Source of the DNA: Heterobilharzia americana
Taxonomy: Eukaryota > Platyhelminthes > Trematoda > Strigeidida > Schistosomatidae
Length of the DNA: 64,000 bases
NCBI GenBank assembly: GCA_944470555.2
Contig: OX104130.1
Span: forward strand, 63,493,160 to 63,557,159
Direction: 5' to 3'
The stretch's first letter is position 1. Each line of letters starts with the position of its first letter. The notes under the pieces are model-generated. The model did no database searches. It was not told the DNA's origin and worked only from the letters and a program-made list of their open reading frames with translations. Both the position numbers and the translations under genes were made by a program. This document shows, piece by piece, positions 13,801-28,800 of the stretch.

Positions 13801-16800
13801 TGCCTTGGGACTGGTTGGATGTCGCCATGACATGTAGAATATTTGTGCTAGTTTTTCATCTGTAGGTGCCTCATGACTCCATGGATGAGATCCAAGAGAC
13901 TATGCAACTCAATGACATGAGACGATTGCAGATTTTCTTAATAAGTAAATATACAAATATTCGTCGAACATAAGTATGGTAACCAGTTTCACTGCCTCGT
14001 CTGTTTTGTTTCTCACGGCCCATACAACCAAATTTTTGAATTGTATATTCTCACTTTTTGATTTTTGTCATCTTTAGACTATAATTGAAGATATGGACGG
14101 ATTTCTCATGCACTGGTGCAAGAAAATTGGTACTAGAGTAAGCAGCTTTTAGATTTTCGCTTGTTTATTACAGTTAATTTACAAGATACTATTATGTGAA
14201 AGCCTAAGAGGCAAAAAACTACTTTATTTACTCTTTTTAATATGCCAGATGTTAATATTTTTTTTGCCGTCTCAAATCTTACTCCGTTAGCAGGCTTGAG
14301 AAATTTTCTTCCTCTTATGTGGATCTATGGCTCATTGCTTTAGGTAGTTGACTTTCAACCAACGGACCACGGATTCGAGCACTGTCCCACCTACCAAGAT
14401 GCAGCCAGGTAGTATCACTAGCCCTCTACACACTAAGTGTGGCTTATTTTAATTCATGTCCGCTCTTTTTCCCACAGAAAGGCATGTGATAAATGATAAT
14501 CTACTTAACTCCGACAAGAAACAAGTCTAATCAATGCTACACTTTTCTGTGTAATTTTACTGTGTTCAAAGACTATCAGTGCGAATAATTTTTCTTTAAA
14601 AATTGAAAACATTTGTTTCCGGATACAAATTTAAAACAAGCAACAAGTGTGAAAGAAAGCAGGATTTAATGAATTCATATATTTCAGTAGTACTCGTCAG
14701 CTGGATACTCTACATACTTGATTATATATACCGTTAAGCGATGGAAAAGAGCATAATACATACATATATAACGTAGACTGAGACAGATTTAGGTGTAACA
14801 ACATAGAAGTGAATAGTTTTACAGGTCAAATGGTAATCCAGAGGATAGAAATAGATATTCAAGATTGTTGACACAGGGATGAGAACTGAATCGATTGAGC
14901 GTCGATCACGTCATTAAAAACAAGATAGTTAATAGTACTTATGCAGACAATAAGAAAACATGGTGTATATTGAGATGAATAATAATGATAACATTGGCAA
15001 TATGAATAAGGTTAATTAGATGGAGTAAATCAGGGAAGGAAAACAAATATGAGATGAGTGATAATTAATAGTGAAGAGTAAAATAAGAAAGATTAAATGT
15101 GATTAGACAATGTTGTAATTATTACCATGGCAGATTCAGGCTGACTACCATTTCTTTCTGAATGCAAAGGTTTGGTATGACAACTCGAATCGTGCAGGCT
15201 TCTACATATCCAAGCAGCTTTTTATTTCACTGTCTACTGATAACTTCAAAGGACTTATAGGTATCAATATCATGTCCATAGTCCATTAGGTGCTTCGTTA
15301 TCGAGCTCCTCGGGGTCTTCTTTTCGGCATGCTTCAACCATTTCGGTATGTACTCAACCATTCGAGTGGACAGACGCCTCTCCGCATGACCAATGTATTT
15401 GCTTCCGCAGGTACATTCGAATTGATATTTACATTTAGATGTGTCGAGGATCGGAGTACTGTCTTTCCCTGATTGCTGCAATACCCTTTTGGTGGTGCTA
15501 AGAAGAACCAGTTTAGTTGCGTAGTAAGTCCTTCTGATAGACTTCTCCAGTCTTCGTCTAACTACCTCTAGCACGTCGTCACCTTTGAATGGCAAGGTGA
15601 CATAGGCTGGTTTCTTCTGCACTGTTGGGGCCGTTGTTCTGCTCCCTACCCACTTTGTGTGCTTGTTGAAAAAGCTTTCTGGGTACCCATTCTTCACCAG
15701 CACGCTTTTCAAAGTCCCCATTTCGTAGTCTAGTGTGTTGTCGGAACAAATTTTCCTGGCTCTGTTACATAGGGTTCTAACTACATTCACTTTGTATTGG
15801 ATCGGAACAAAGCTCCTAAAATGAAGGTATTGTCCTGTCCAAGAAGGTTTCCTCTAGATGGACCTTTCTATATATATATATAGATTATATATTCATTGTA
15901 TGCAATAGTAAAGCGGAGGCAGAAGCACTACTGAAGAGCTTCAATTCATGTCACCCAAACCTGACTTTTACGATTGAACACGAGGAAAATAATATGATTA
16001 GTTCCTTAGATGTCTCATTAGTGAAAAGAATCGATGGATCTATAGAAAGGTCTATCTAGAGGAAACCTTCTTGGACAGGACAATACCTTCATTTTGTTAT
16101 TCAACAGTGTTACAGCCCAATTTAAAAGTGGTATCCATCACGAAATCACAGTTGGAGAACCATTGAAATTCTGGAAGCACTGAACAGCTGTTTCATCTTA
16201 GTATTGGGCTCCCTAGCATTGATCACCCGTAACGCGGAGTTGAGAACCTTCGTGTTTCGCTGTGAGCATGTCTCCATTCAACCACTGGTTCGGAATCCAC
16301 TGGCGGGCTCACAAGTACGCTCACTGCAGAGGAGACCATACTAGGACAAAGGATCTTTCCAGTGCTCCTAGGCTTTTGTGTACCAGAAGTTTATGATCCT
16401 GAATAAATCCGTGGTGATTTTTATTTCGTAACAAACTAGTATGTAGTTAAATTTTTGTGTCATTTTATTTCCCGTATGAATTGTTCAGCTTGTATATTGG
16501 GGGACTGGTCGCAATCGTTATCAGATTGAAGTTCCAGAATCTTTTGCATCTCGTGTTCCGAATTCTTGGCAATTAGCTTCACAAAGAAAAGGTGTTAAGC
16601 GTTACAGATGCTCTGAAACACAAGAATGGCTAAGTGAATTGTTTGCTGCTGAGGAATGCAAAGATGCTAGTCTTCGATCAATCATGCGACACATATTTTC
16701 AATGTTTAGCGAGTCGTAAGTTGTTTTTATACACCTGTTTTAGTAGATAGATACTGATAACTAACGAAAAATATGTTTACTTGTAGTATCATCTGACTTG

Positions 16801-19800
16801 TCATCATTAGTGTATACTTCCTAAAAAAAAGTAATACTCCGACAACAGAAATCAGTGTTTCGAGATTCTAGGTGATATAGCTCAGATGTATGCACAGTTT
16901 TTCTTCATCTTAACCGCTATACTAAATCTCGGCATTTTCTTATTCCCCCTTCCTCTCTTTTACTGATTTTGGCCAATTTTTCTTTCTTCATCTTTCATCT
17001 TACTACTTTGTTATTTGTTGTGGCAACTTGGACTGTTGTGCACTTATGTCTGGCCCTTTGTTGATATTAATTGGTTGAGTTAAGACAATTGAATCACTGT
17101 TGACTATTCCCCGTAAAATATGAATAATTGGCTACAATCCATTTTTTTCGTGTCATATCGATGCAGGACTTTCTCTTTATTCATTATTGTTACTGGTGCA
17201 TTCAGTTCGATTCATGAAATAAAATTGTATAGACGATTTAGTCTTTGTAGATTGTGATCATGGCTACAAAATACTTTTAAAATTTTTAGATTTACCAAAT
17301 GGCATGCAGCAATGACTTGTTTGGCTGAATTAGATTGTTTAATTGCTCTGTCACTGTACAGCACAAATGCTTTTGATGTCATGTGTCTTCCTGAATTCAT
17401 CGATTTAAGTCCATCCATAAAGGTAAGTTGATTTTAATGGTTAGTATTGTTTCCGTAAACAGTATCTCTGTGTTTTATCGATAACACTTTTTATAGGAAT
17501 GTTTCCAATATGATCAGTTCTAAGCTGATTTACTGTCACTCTTTGTATAAAAAATTATGCCTGAATATTTGAATATTTTATTTCCTAACAATATTTCACC
17601 GATGTGTACTGATTTGAATTAAGAATATTGCAAGCTCATGTTCCAATTTTTGAACTGAATTCTTTTTTCTCGTTTTGTTTCTGGTCAGATTGATTCTTGT
17701 CATTCGTGGTGCAACTGTGTTAATTTCGTAAAATTTATTGGATTTTGACTTAAGTCGACACTGTTCACAGTCGGATAATGATAACATTTTACCTTAACCT
17801 TTTTTTATAAAATGATTTTTTTTAGCCATTGATTCAGATAGTTGACGGGATTCATCCATGCCTAGTAAATACATTCTCAGGTGGAGACATTATTCCCAAT
17901 GATATAAAACTCGGTGGCATGTCATCAGTGATCAATTCAGAGAATGCTGAGATGCAGAAATATACACTGAATAGTGTGTTCAATAATGCCTCCGTAGTTC
18001 TTGTTACTGGTCCTAATATGGGTGGTAAATCGACTTTGATGAGACAAGCAGCTTTACTGGTCATTCTAGCTCATTTGGTAGGTTGTTCAACAATTTTGCT
18101 TATTGCACACTTTCCTTTTATCTTGATAAACTTTATGAACTACAATTTTTTTCTTACCTGTTTAACTGTTCTATTCTATACAGGTTATGCTATTAGTTTG
18201 GTTGTTAAAACGATCATGTTTTATTGTTTGTAGACATGATTCATTTTACCAGAATGCCTACTATAACCTAATTACACTTTATTATATTTGCAAATTGTCC
18301 TAATTAATTAATGAGTGTTAAGTAGTTTAATGGTCACAAAAGACACTCGGTTAAGTACAGATGATTAGCTTTGAAACAAGTTAGCCACATATATGTAACT
18401 CAATATAGACAACTCATCAACTGCATCCATTGTATGATAGTTAGTGCTACCAATTTGTCTTCTAAGCTTTAGTAGACACAACGAGAGTTTTGTATATTCA
18501 TTTTTGTGGAACACTTCGTTTATTCACTGTGTGAAAATCAATGTGTATTTACAGTTCACCATTACACTTCTGAAATGGAAATAATATTTATGTTTCTTCA
18601 CATCATTTCTACTGGATTAGCATTCAGTCTTAGCTGAGAAAAATGTCAATAGTTACTCGTAAATTTGATGAAAAGATTATGGATTGATACATGTAATTCG
18701 ATGATTTTTGGGTCCACTATATTTCGTTTAATCCCTCATAAGCGGTACGTTCAATAGACAGAATAATGCCTTTCCCCACAACTCAGTGAAATAAAATACT
18801 CAACAATTTTATACATAGTATGCACTTACACAATTTACTCTTCTGTTTATGAATGCTTATCAATGTTTTATAACAATATTCTTTTTATAAGTTTTTTAAA
18901 AATTATTTTAGGGTTGTCGCATTCCAGCCAAGTCCTGCAGACTAACACCTGTTGACCGTATCTTTTCACGCCTCGGTGCTAGTGACAAAATGCTTTCCGG
19001 CGAAAGTACCTTTATGGTGGAACTATCAGAGACAGCCGCTATTCTACGTCACATCACTCCGCACAGTCTTGTTCTGATGGATGAGTTAGGACGGGGCACT
19101 TCAACACATGATGGGGCAGCCTTAGCAGGAGCAGTTCTTTCTTACTTAGCCAAACCACTTGGAAACTTCAACAATGGTTATGGGCCTAGAACTCTGTTTT
19201 CAACACATTATCATAGTTTAGTGGATCAATATGTTAGTCTGAACCGATCTCCTCTGAATGAAGATGTTAACCAGTTACGTATTGGTTTAGGACATATGGT
19301 AAGTGCATGTATATAAAGACTGTCGTATACTCGTGATTTTTATTTAGACAAATTATTTCTAGGTAATAAATTTACACAATACCATGGAGACTTAAACTAT
19401 ATCCATTTTTACTTATCTTCATAATCACATCAGATTAAAAATTTCCTTTCGATACACTCAATTGAACAATTTCGTTCTGATGCTGCAAAGTAGTAATGTA
19501 ATTTAACCGAACAAGAACGATATTACTAAAGCTTACAAACACAAAATCATTACAGAACCGCACAAATATATTCATAGAAAATAAATATTCTGATGATCTC
19601 TCCAACAGGAGTATGATTGAAACAGGATCATTAGGAGAACTTTTCGACCAAACAATCGTTTAGAAACCTGTTCACATTTGGAGAGATGTGCATTATTATG
19701 CAGAGATACGTTTGAATTCATAAAAAGACAATAAAGATTGCAATTATTTTCACATGAAACATGTTTGCACGAACTATTGTTTTTTAGTAAGTGGATTTTG

Positions 19801-22800
19801 AGAGTATTTTTTCTAAACTAAAATTGTAATTCTATGTCAAACAGTTCATACAATTGATTTTAAAAACGCTAATATTCATATTTGTAGGTGTTTTGCTATC
19901 ATTGTAGTAAAAAGAACTAATCGGGTTTTTTTAGATTTAATTTCAGACGTCTTTTAGTGAATAATTTGTATGGACTGTGAGATAGATCGGGTTGGTTTAT
20001 AAGTTTATTAAACAGACCTTCATTTCCAAGTTGACGAAGAACTTGCTCATGTGAAACTGATTTTCTGGACCTTATTTTACTGACTCTTTCATAATATGTG
20101 AGGAAACAGATACTAATACAGTTAATGGAAAAAAGTCAATAACTTGAAAGTGTTCTGTTCATTTTTTCTTAGTCGACACAAATCTCATTTCGAACAACAG
20201 GCTTTTCAACACTTTACAATAAATGCTAAAGGTGGTAATAATTTGTCTCTTGAAAGCTGCTGAAGCTGTTGCGATCAGATTTTAAGACCAAAACTGTGCA
20301 CAAAAACAGTTTTCATGCTGTATCTCATTATAGTTCTGAATTATTCAAACTATTGTAAAAATTAATTTTTATGTCACTAACACCCTTTAAACACTTGGAT
20401 TTCAGAAGATGCGGCCCGTTGATTTTAGCATTTAATTTTCCTGCAATTGGGTCTTGTTTCGTACCTGACTCCATTTGTTTTGACCCATTCAACTGAGTAG
20501 TATCGTTAGCTGTCGTAATAAATTATTTTCCATAATATATCAAATTCGTGTTCGAAATAAAATAGATGAAATAGGTATTTTTAGAAGTATTTGGTTTCCT
20601 GATGAAACTTTGATACAGATACCCATTTGCTAAACTTTTTATCCTCCTAACTAAAACGATGTTTAAATTTTTATGAATATAATTTTGTTTATTCGATATG
20701 ATATTCAATATACTCCACACTGGTTGCATTATTTAATTGTGTGCTTATGTTCTAATGAGTTTTCTAGATTATTGATCCTATTGGGGTCTGTCACTCTACA
20801 TTTGGCTAAATCCCCATGTCCCAATAATATAACTGACCCTGGTTAGCTAGTTTGACCTATGTACTTGACCTCATAGTTATTGGCATGGAATTCGGTAGAT
20901 GAGATCATTTTGCTAAACTTAATCTATCGGGTTCTTAAGCCAACAGAGCCTGATAAATTATTCTCCTCTATCGTTTATTAAGAAATTTATACGGACAAGT
21001 AAGAAACGAAATGATAATAATACGAACTCGAATAATAGCGACAACACGAGTAGAAGTAAGTTCTAAGTCTGTATTGTGTTATCATATAGGGAAGAAACAT
21101 CGGAAACTGCGTAGGATTCTCAGCTAGGCTGGAATAAAAGTGGCATTTCAACCAACAAACACCCGATAGATCCAATTTAGCAAAATGATCTCACCTACTG
21201 AATCCCATACCAATGACTATGAGGTCAAGTACATAGGTCAAACTAGCTAACCAGGGTCAGTTATATTATTGGAACATAGGAATTGAGCCAAATGTAGAAT
21301 GACAGACCCGAATAGGATCAGTAATCTAGAAAAAACTCAGTTGTTGTAATGCATGCATTAAAACATGAGCATACAGTAGGGTGGGATGAAACCCACTGTA
21401 ATCAAGTCCCATATCATTAGATAGATAGATAGGGAGAGAGAGAGATTGGTTACTGAATCTTTGTTCATCAAATTAACACTCACACATGTACCAGGAATGA
21501 TACAACGCCTATATCAAAGGTATGGAAAAATTTACGATCAATAAAAACAAAGAATATAAGGTGACAGGACTATAAAAATCATGTCGAAAATAGTGTGATT
21601 ACATTGAAATGATCATGACCAATAATTTATGTTGGGGACGTCATCAACTTAATCATACTGTATCACTGTGCTATACATTATGTAAACAAATCTATTATGG
21701 AAAGGAGGTTTCAATTTATGCATGGCTATCACCACAAATATCGGTATGCATTCTTAACTACTTCTATATAAAATATAAATGTGTATTAAAATTGTTCGAA
21801 ATGTATTGCACAAATACATCACATTGTCCAGATAAACTTTATCATCTAATTACACTATCTAAATTCTATATTTCTCCAAAATTTTGTGCCCCTATAGGTT
21901 CGTTTGACCTGTGTCTTCTTCCTCGCAATGTCCATATGGTATTTGACAAATTAGGTCATTTTACTTAATTTGGTCTATAGGAGTTTCTCAACCTACAGAA
22001 TTTCATTTAAAAAAATAGTGAATTATGGAACTGCTGACCCTACCTAGTAAGACAAGTAATCTAGACAAAAGACGATGCCACCGTGTATGCACTCATACTC
22101 ACTACGGGATGGGTTAAAGTGATAGTTCTGAAAACTAATAAAATTAGGTGGAGAAAGTAATGAATTAATGAATCTTTGCTCATAGACTCAACGCTTTATG
22201 TATGCATTAGACTGAATTCATCACACATTGCAGATATTTAGAATATCCTATCATTCCTAGAGGTAAAAGAATGAGGATTTATTGAACTCCAAAAAGAGTT
22301 CTAATGTTGTGTGATTACTTTCTTATGACTCTAAGCATTACATCGTGCTCGAAATGTCATTTAACAAATAATATTGTATCGCTTTATGCTTTATCAAATA
22401 AATTTATTGAATATGGAATTATATGCTACCATGGTTTACTCCTGCCTTGTGGTCAAGTCATTCATCATCAGTCAGATAAAGTACTTTGAAACAATTTTTG
22501 GTCGCTATCACCCTTAGGATTACTTTCAGTTCCATTTATCTATCATGAGTTTAAATAGGACAACCTCTGTTATGGGTTCAACAGATCAACTTCGGAATGA
22601 CTGGACTAAACAACGCCTATGTACTCAAGTAAAACACCTCGACATCTATGGTAAAATATTGGTAGTTCTACTGATGTAGTTTAACAGTAAGCTCCTTTGT
22701 AGTAACATCAATATAGACAACTAATAAAGCATTGAAATGTTTAGATTTATGTTTATTTCTATCAGAAAGATCGGTGTCTCATTATTCTCTTTCAATGTTA

Positions 22801-25800
22801 TAGTCTTATTTCTTATAAGAATGCATATCGTGATATATTTTTATGGGTTCATAGAATTTGTCTATCTAGTCACTTTTCTTAAACTTCCACTGCATAACTT
22901 TCTTATCCTTTTTACTTATATTTATCAATATCAGGCGTGTATGGTTGAAGAACAGTCAGAGTCAGAGTCTGGTTTGGAAAATATCACTTTCTTATACAAA
23001 TTTATTCCCGGTGCTTGTCCGAAAAGTTACGGTTTCAACGCAGCTCGATTGGCTCTACTTCCTGACGAGGTCAGTACTTAAGGCAATAATTTTTGTTGAA
23101 GATCCCTTTGAAGTTTAATAGATGAGTTTATGATGTTGTGTTAGTAGCCTGCTTAAATCATTTATTGATAAGTGCCTAAACGGTGATAAACTGGTATGGC
23201 TTATTTCATGCATATCTGAGTGACGATAAGGTCCACCCTAGCAACTAATGAAATTGGCTTCATCATTTTTTGAAAAAGTTACTTATCAGATCGAAATGGT
23301 TATTTCATTGGTCGCTAGTTTCCTTTAGGGTCCACTGCAAAATATAATAATTAGTTCTATCTGAATTTACTCTCACTTTCCTACGCTGATGAGTTCACCG
23401 ACTAAAGTGAATACAGGACCGAGATTTGCCTCCTTACAATTATCAGTTTTTCTACCTATTTCCGGTGAATTAAATGCCCGCAAATTAGGAATATACATCA
23501 AGATCACGTATTTTACAAAGTGTGGAAAACAGTCAGACAATTATTTTTCAACAATTAACGGGTTGGAAGAAAACTTATAAAAATGGCTGCAAAATAGTAC
23601 CATCAGACAATTGTGCAGGAGCCCATGTGCAAATAGAGATCGTTTAATTCGGTCCAGTGAACTATAAGACAATACAAGTAACGATATAAAAAACTATACC
23701 CTTCTCACAAAAAGTGGTTATCGTGACTTGGTGGCCTAGTGGGTAACTCTTTGGTGTTTGAAGCTATCGGTCCAGGGTTCGAGTCTTAGTGGGGACAACA
23801 TCGCCTACTGGGAGGTAACTACATCCAGCTGATGGATCTCAAATAGGCAGGAACGTGCATCCTAGATTCCACTCTTAGCCACTACCCATCATTAATATAG
23901 AATATCGAAACAAGTTATCTTTCTAGACAAAAAACAATAATCGACTAAAGATATCTCACCAAATTTTACGTTATCATTTCATTTATTCCTTACTGTAATT
24001 AGTTCGATTTCTCTTCCTTGTCTCATCACTGCGTAACATACTGTTTAATATTCGTGTGTTAATACGATTTCATCTACTTTTTGTGAACATATTATTTATA
24101 TCATTAAAATTTGTACATATTGGGTTGTGGTTTGCAACCAGTCTCTAGTTCTATGTGTAGTTTTTAAGTAATGCCGAATTTTACATTAATCAGTCTGATG
24201 TTAAGTAGTTGCATTGTTCAGTGATAAGTGTGACATAAACACTGCGTAGTATGGATCAGTAAGAGATACTTTTATCCCCTTAAAAGTATTTTTCACCACA
24301 TATATCTAGATGCACATTTCGACTAAAATGTAACATCAGAAAGTGTTTCTTTCATATAGTTATTCTATTTTCTAACCTCGTAGGTTACTCGATTGGGTTT
24401 AATGAAAGCTAAAGAGTTCGAGAAAACCACTGCAACTTTTGCATGTCTTAGGTAAGTATTATGTATGACATTCTAACTGTAGAATCATTATTGTTCATAA
24501 GCTAAACGCTTGATGCGTTCCACATCCTTCAAATTATCATCACCCATTTCATCTCACAGTCTAGTCCTAATGATAAAATATCTGATTGAAAGGTTTATTT
24601 ATTATTTAGAAAGATTTTGTATGCTGCATTATATGCTGTTTTACTGCCCCACTAACGACAACGTAGAATAAACTGGACATTGCGAAGCCTTGCGAAATAG
24701 TATTTCTACCTTCAGCTACTTCGAAATCCAACCAGTGTTACTCAAGCAGGTTGTATATGTGTTTGTGCACTTAATTACTATGTGAATGTATTCAAATCCA
24801 TATTTGTGGAGTGGGTGTGAAATTCTAGCTCACTGACTGACAGTCTGATTATAGGAATTATTGAACTATACATTAAAGTCAATAACCGCACTTGTTAACA
24901 TAAGAAATGTGACTCAGCTTTAAAGCAATGAGTCACAAGTTCGTACATTAGTCTGCATAACTGAGTAGTACTGTAGCCTTGTCAACTGATTGACTGTTGC
25001 TCCTAGCCTATCAAATGAAATGAACATTTAATGGATGAAAAGTTAGAAATCAAAGAATGATTGAAGTAGAAGCTACAAGCATGTTAAAGAAAACGAGAAG
25101 TTCATTGAAGATATCTTTTTCGGCGATTTCATTCTCCATAGCTGTACAGTTGCAATTTATACATTTTTGTTTAACTATATTGGATGGTTACAATAACTAT
25201 TTAGTTAAACCTAGTAACAAAGATCAAGTTGTGTACAGTAAAAATTCACAAGTGTGATGCATAATGAAAATTAATCACAAAAAAGCATAGAAACCAACAT
25301 AATTGACGTGATAGAATTTGTTGCATAATGTGTAAAGTTAATTTTCAAGGTAAACCATGATCAAGGATAACATGGGAACAAAATGAAGACGATATTGAGT
25401 TAATAAAGTACATCATAAAACACGACAAAATTGTGAATAATAAGGGAGAGAGAGACAGAGGTCGTTGTAATATTAACAATTTACTAAGTCCAACGACGGT
25501 TGAACAAGTGTCTTTTATACACATAATTCCGGTTTCTCTATGCATAGGGTAAGAGCTTCTGTAGTTCAGCGAAAGCGGAAGCACACCATTTTCGGCCAAT
25601 TTCTTTTCATCCTGAAGATGACTTTCCACACTGAATCGGTTGTGATTCTGTGACCACTAGTGACAAGTTCTTAAGTTATTGCACTTCTGATGGATTCACT
25701 CACGTTTCTTTGCAGTCAGATGGAGTAATGTTCTCTAGCCTGACCTACATACCTGGCTCCACAGGAGCAAGTGAATTCATAAACACATATAAAAGTGGTT

Positions 25801-28800
25801 AGATGCGGAAGTTCATCCTTCGGGTTACCAGGATACATTGAATGACTGGAGAATATTATCCTCAACGTTGACGCGAAGAAAGTTTTCTTTAGCGAGTTCA
25901 AAACTCTTCCCTTCAAGATATCAGCAGTGAGGTCACCTTTAAAGTCAAGATTCATGCATATTATTTTCTTTAGAACTGAATTTGGTATCTCCTCTTTGTG
26001 GTTTGAGTTTTATGTTCTATCCACAAATCGTGCTGGATATCCATTTTCAACCAGAATCCTTTTGAGTAACGTGAGTTTTACTTCTAAGCTATCAGTGCTG
26101 CAAATCCTTTGAATACAGTGACTAAAAGACACAATAAGTGTTCCTTTTCGACTTATTGGAAATCCATCAGCTGACCATTCCATACAGGCTTTCTGTAAGT
26201 TCATCTCAATGTCCCATCATCTCATCTAGCGAGTTCTATCATAAGCTGACTAGCGTGCACGAAATATGATCGACTAACATCTTGTCTTTATTGGAAAAGT
26301 AAATACAGTTATAACAGTGTTGTGTCTGGTTGGCTGTGGCTCTTTTATTACAGGTTGATATAGAGAGAACTGTGAAGCATAAGTTTATATGCATCACAGT
26401 TTATTTCTAAACAGCCTAAGCGTGATGAAATAGCCGTTTCCTATGCGCTGTTTGATTTCTTCACTGAGTAATTTCTGAATTCAAACAGAGCCACAAATTA
26501 TCCACGTCATGAGTATGCACAAGAGTCCTGTGGTGTTGTTATCTAGACATTGCTCCTGGATGATCAACAGAATCATTTTTAACGTATCAGTGTTAACCAG
26601 TTATAATAATCAGGTTGAAATTTAGAATCAATATGGCAGTAAAACTTTGGCACTGTCGTAGATTGTAATTCCATTTTAGTCTGTTTATTAGATGGGTCGC
26701 ACAGTGAAACAGTATTATTTACTAGATAACGTTTCTGACTCATTTTATTGTCCATATTCATATCAAGTAACTCCACAACTCTAACATATTGGCTGTGTAG
26801 TTCTAATCCTCTCTCATTCTTTGTGATCATGGTAGTGGAATTTTGCAATCACCTGGAACAAGTGCAGGGTCATTCCTATTGCATGTATTTGGTGCTTTGA
26901 TAAGCAAAGACTTGGCTATCAATCTCTCCATTCAGCAGCTAAGTTTTTAATACTTGTCGCTGTCTCCTACCTTATTGTGTGCAATTCCATGCATAGCTAA
27001 GCCAAGCTTTTCTCTAGATTCTAGTCGTATTCGGATCTACTAGTCTTGATTCAACTTAGTTCTTGTGCCTTGTTATTCTTATTAACCCTGGTCGACTACT
27101 TTGACCTATTTATTTGACCTCGCAATCATTGCAACGGAGTTGGTAAACTAAATTATTTCGCCTAATTGAATCAATAGGATCTTTTAGCCTATAAGGCTTT
27201 TTCCCAAGCAAGTTTCTCGGTTTAAATGCCACTCTAATCCCAACCTTATTAAGACTAGTGGTAACACCTCCGAGGCGCCTTTTCTGAATATGGACAGTGT
27301 ATTATTTCGAAGCACCCTCCAGTAAATATTACTGTGTGAAACATCTGATAAACAGAATAAAATGGAGTTGAAACACCGGAAGATTTCAAATAAGTCACTT
27401 ATATACTCGAAAATGTCTAGTCTTCATGGTATACAAGGTCGCTCACCTGTTCGAGTAGTGTAGTGTCCCGCCTCATAAACAGAATAACTGTTATCTTACT
27501 TCGACACAGCCAATAGGTCCACTTGTTATATGTAATTGTTATCCGTAAGCATTTACAATGCTTATTTAGGGAAAGTGTAACTTAATCTGAGAATTTTTAT
27601 GTTACGAAAACATTGCTTAGTTGTTAGGTGCTTCTCAAAATTATTCAAGCCACTAAGACAGTCTACGAAGTAAGTGTTAAAGTGATCAATAATCTTCATA
27701 GACGCTCTAAAAATCAGTGAGCCACTTTAAACAGCATATCTGTTGACTAGAAAGCTATATGGTGAATCTCTTCCTGTGTGGTTATTTAACAATGACCTGC
27801 CTATGGAATTTAAAGCACTGCAATGTGAAAGTGTAGAAAATATTCCTAGAGCTACAAAGTAATAGTGCTCAACCTAGGACATTCTTTAACGGAAATAGTG
27901 GTCACACATTGCGCGTAGTTGAGAACACTATATTCCTTGATATCTGGATTACGTATAATGTCAGATTGTTAGAGGCGTATTTTTCGCCCACTGAATGTGG
28001 AATGCTACTGTTAATCGACTTAACTGTTTAGCTTGGACAACAGATCACCTTCACTACATAGGGTTTGGCATCAACTCGGTCCAATTGATGACTGACAAAA
28101 GGGATATTATATGCCCATTCAACTTTTTCTGCTTAATATCACCCTTAACCCACTCATTAAATATGTAAGCTACAAAACGTCACCATTATATGATGAATTA
28201 TCCCTTCAAAAGTTTTGTTAAATTTTTCGAGTGAGATCTGGCACGGAGCGGTGAGGTGAGGAAAGAAAAACAGTCGATGAGATTATCAATTTACATCCCG
28301 TATAATGACTGGGGGATGTGTTGTGCGTGTCTAACTTGCCTACATCGTCTTGTTTTAACTGGAGTCCGGGTACAATGAAACAAGCTTCAGTACAATTGTA
28401 GCCTATAAATGCTCTCTTTAGGGTAAATGGTAGGGGTGCTAGGAAGCCAGGTGATATGACTTGACATCTATCTTTGTGGTAAAAACACGTATATTCCTTG
28501 TCGCCCTGTGGATTTTAAATCCATTCTGATTTTTTCGCTTTATTTTTATAACTTCTCTATTATGGAAATCGTATTACTATGTGTTTTCTTCCTGATATAT
28601 CTCTTTATTATGTTGATGTGGATTGTGGTAGGTGAAACCAGTACACTTGTATCAGTCTAACGTGGAAACCTAGTTAGCAATCACATCCGGGTGTTGCTTT
28701 TTTGTGCGCGCTTTTGCAGCCGTCTTCACTTTTGAATCGTGAAAAATATCACTTTGTATGAGAATCACAGACCCATTTGTAGAAATTGTAAACCATTATT

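Noticed and set aside
14330..14460. tRNA gene
   Set aside because: A- and B-box-like sequences are present but no acceptor stem or proper anticodon arm; SINE-derived.
23386..23420. CTGATGAG as a possible hammerhead core
   Set aside because: It is not followed by a stem II and GAAA; surrounding bases cannot form the other helices.
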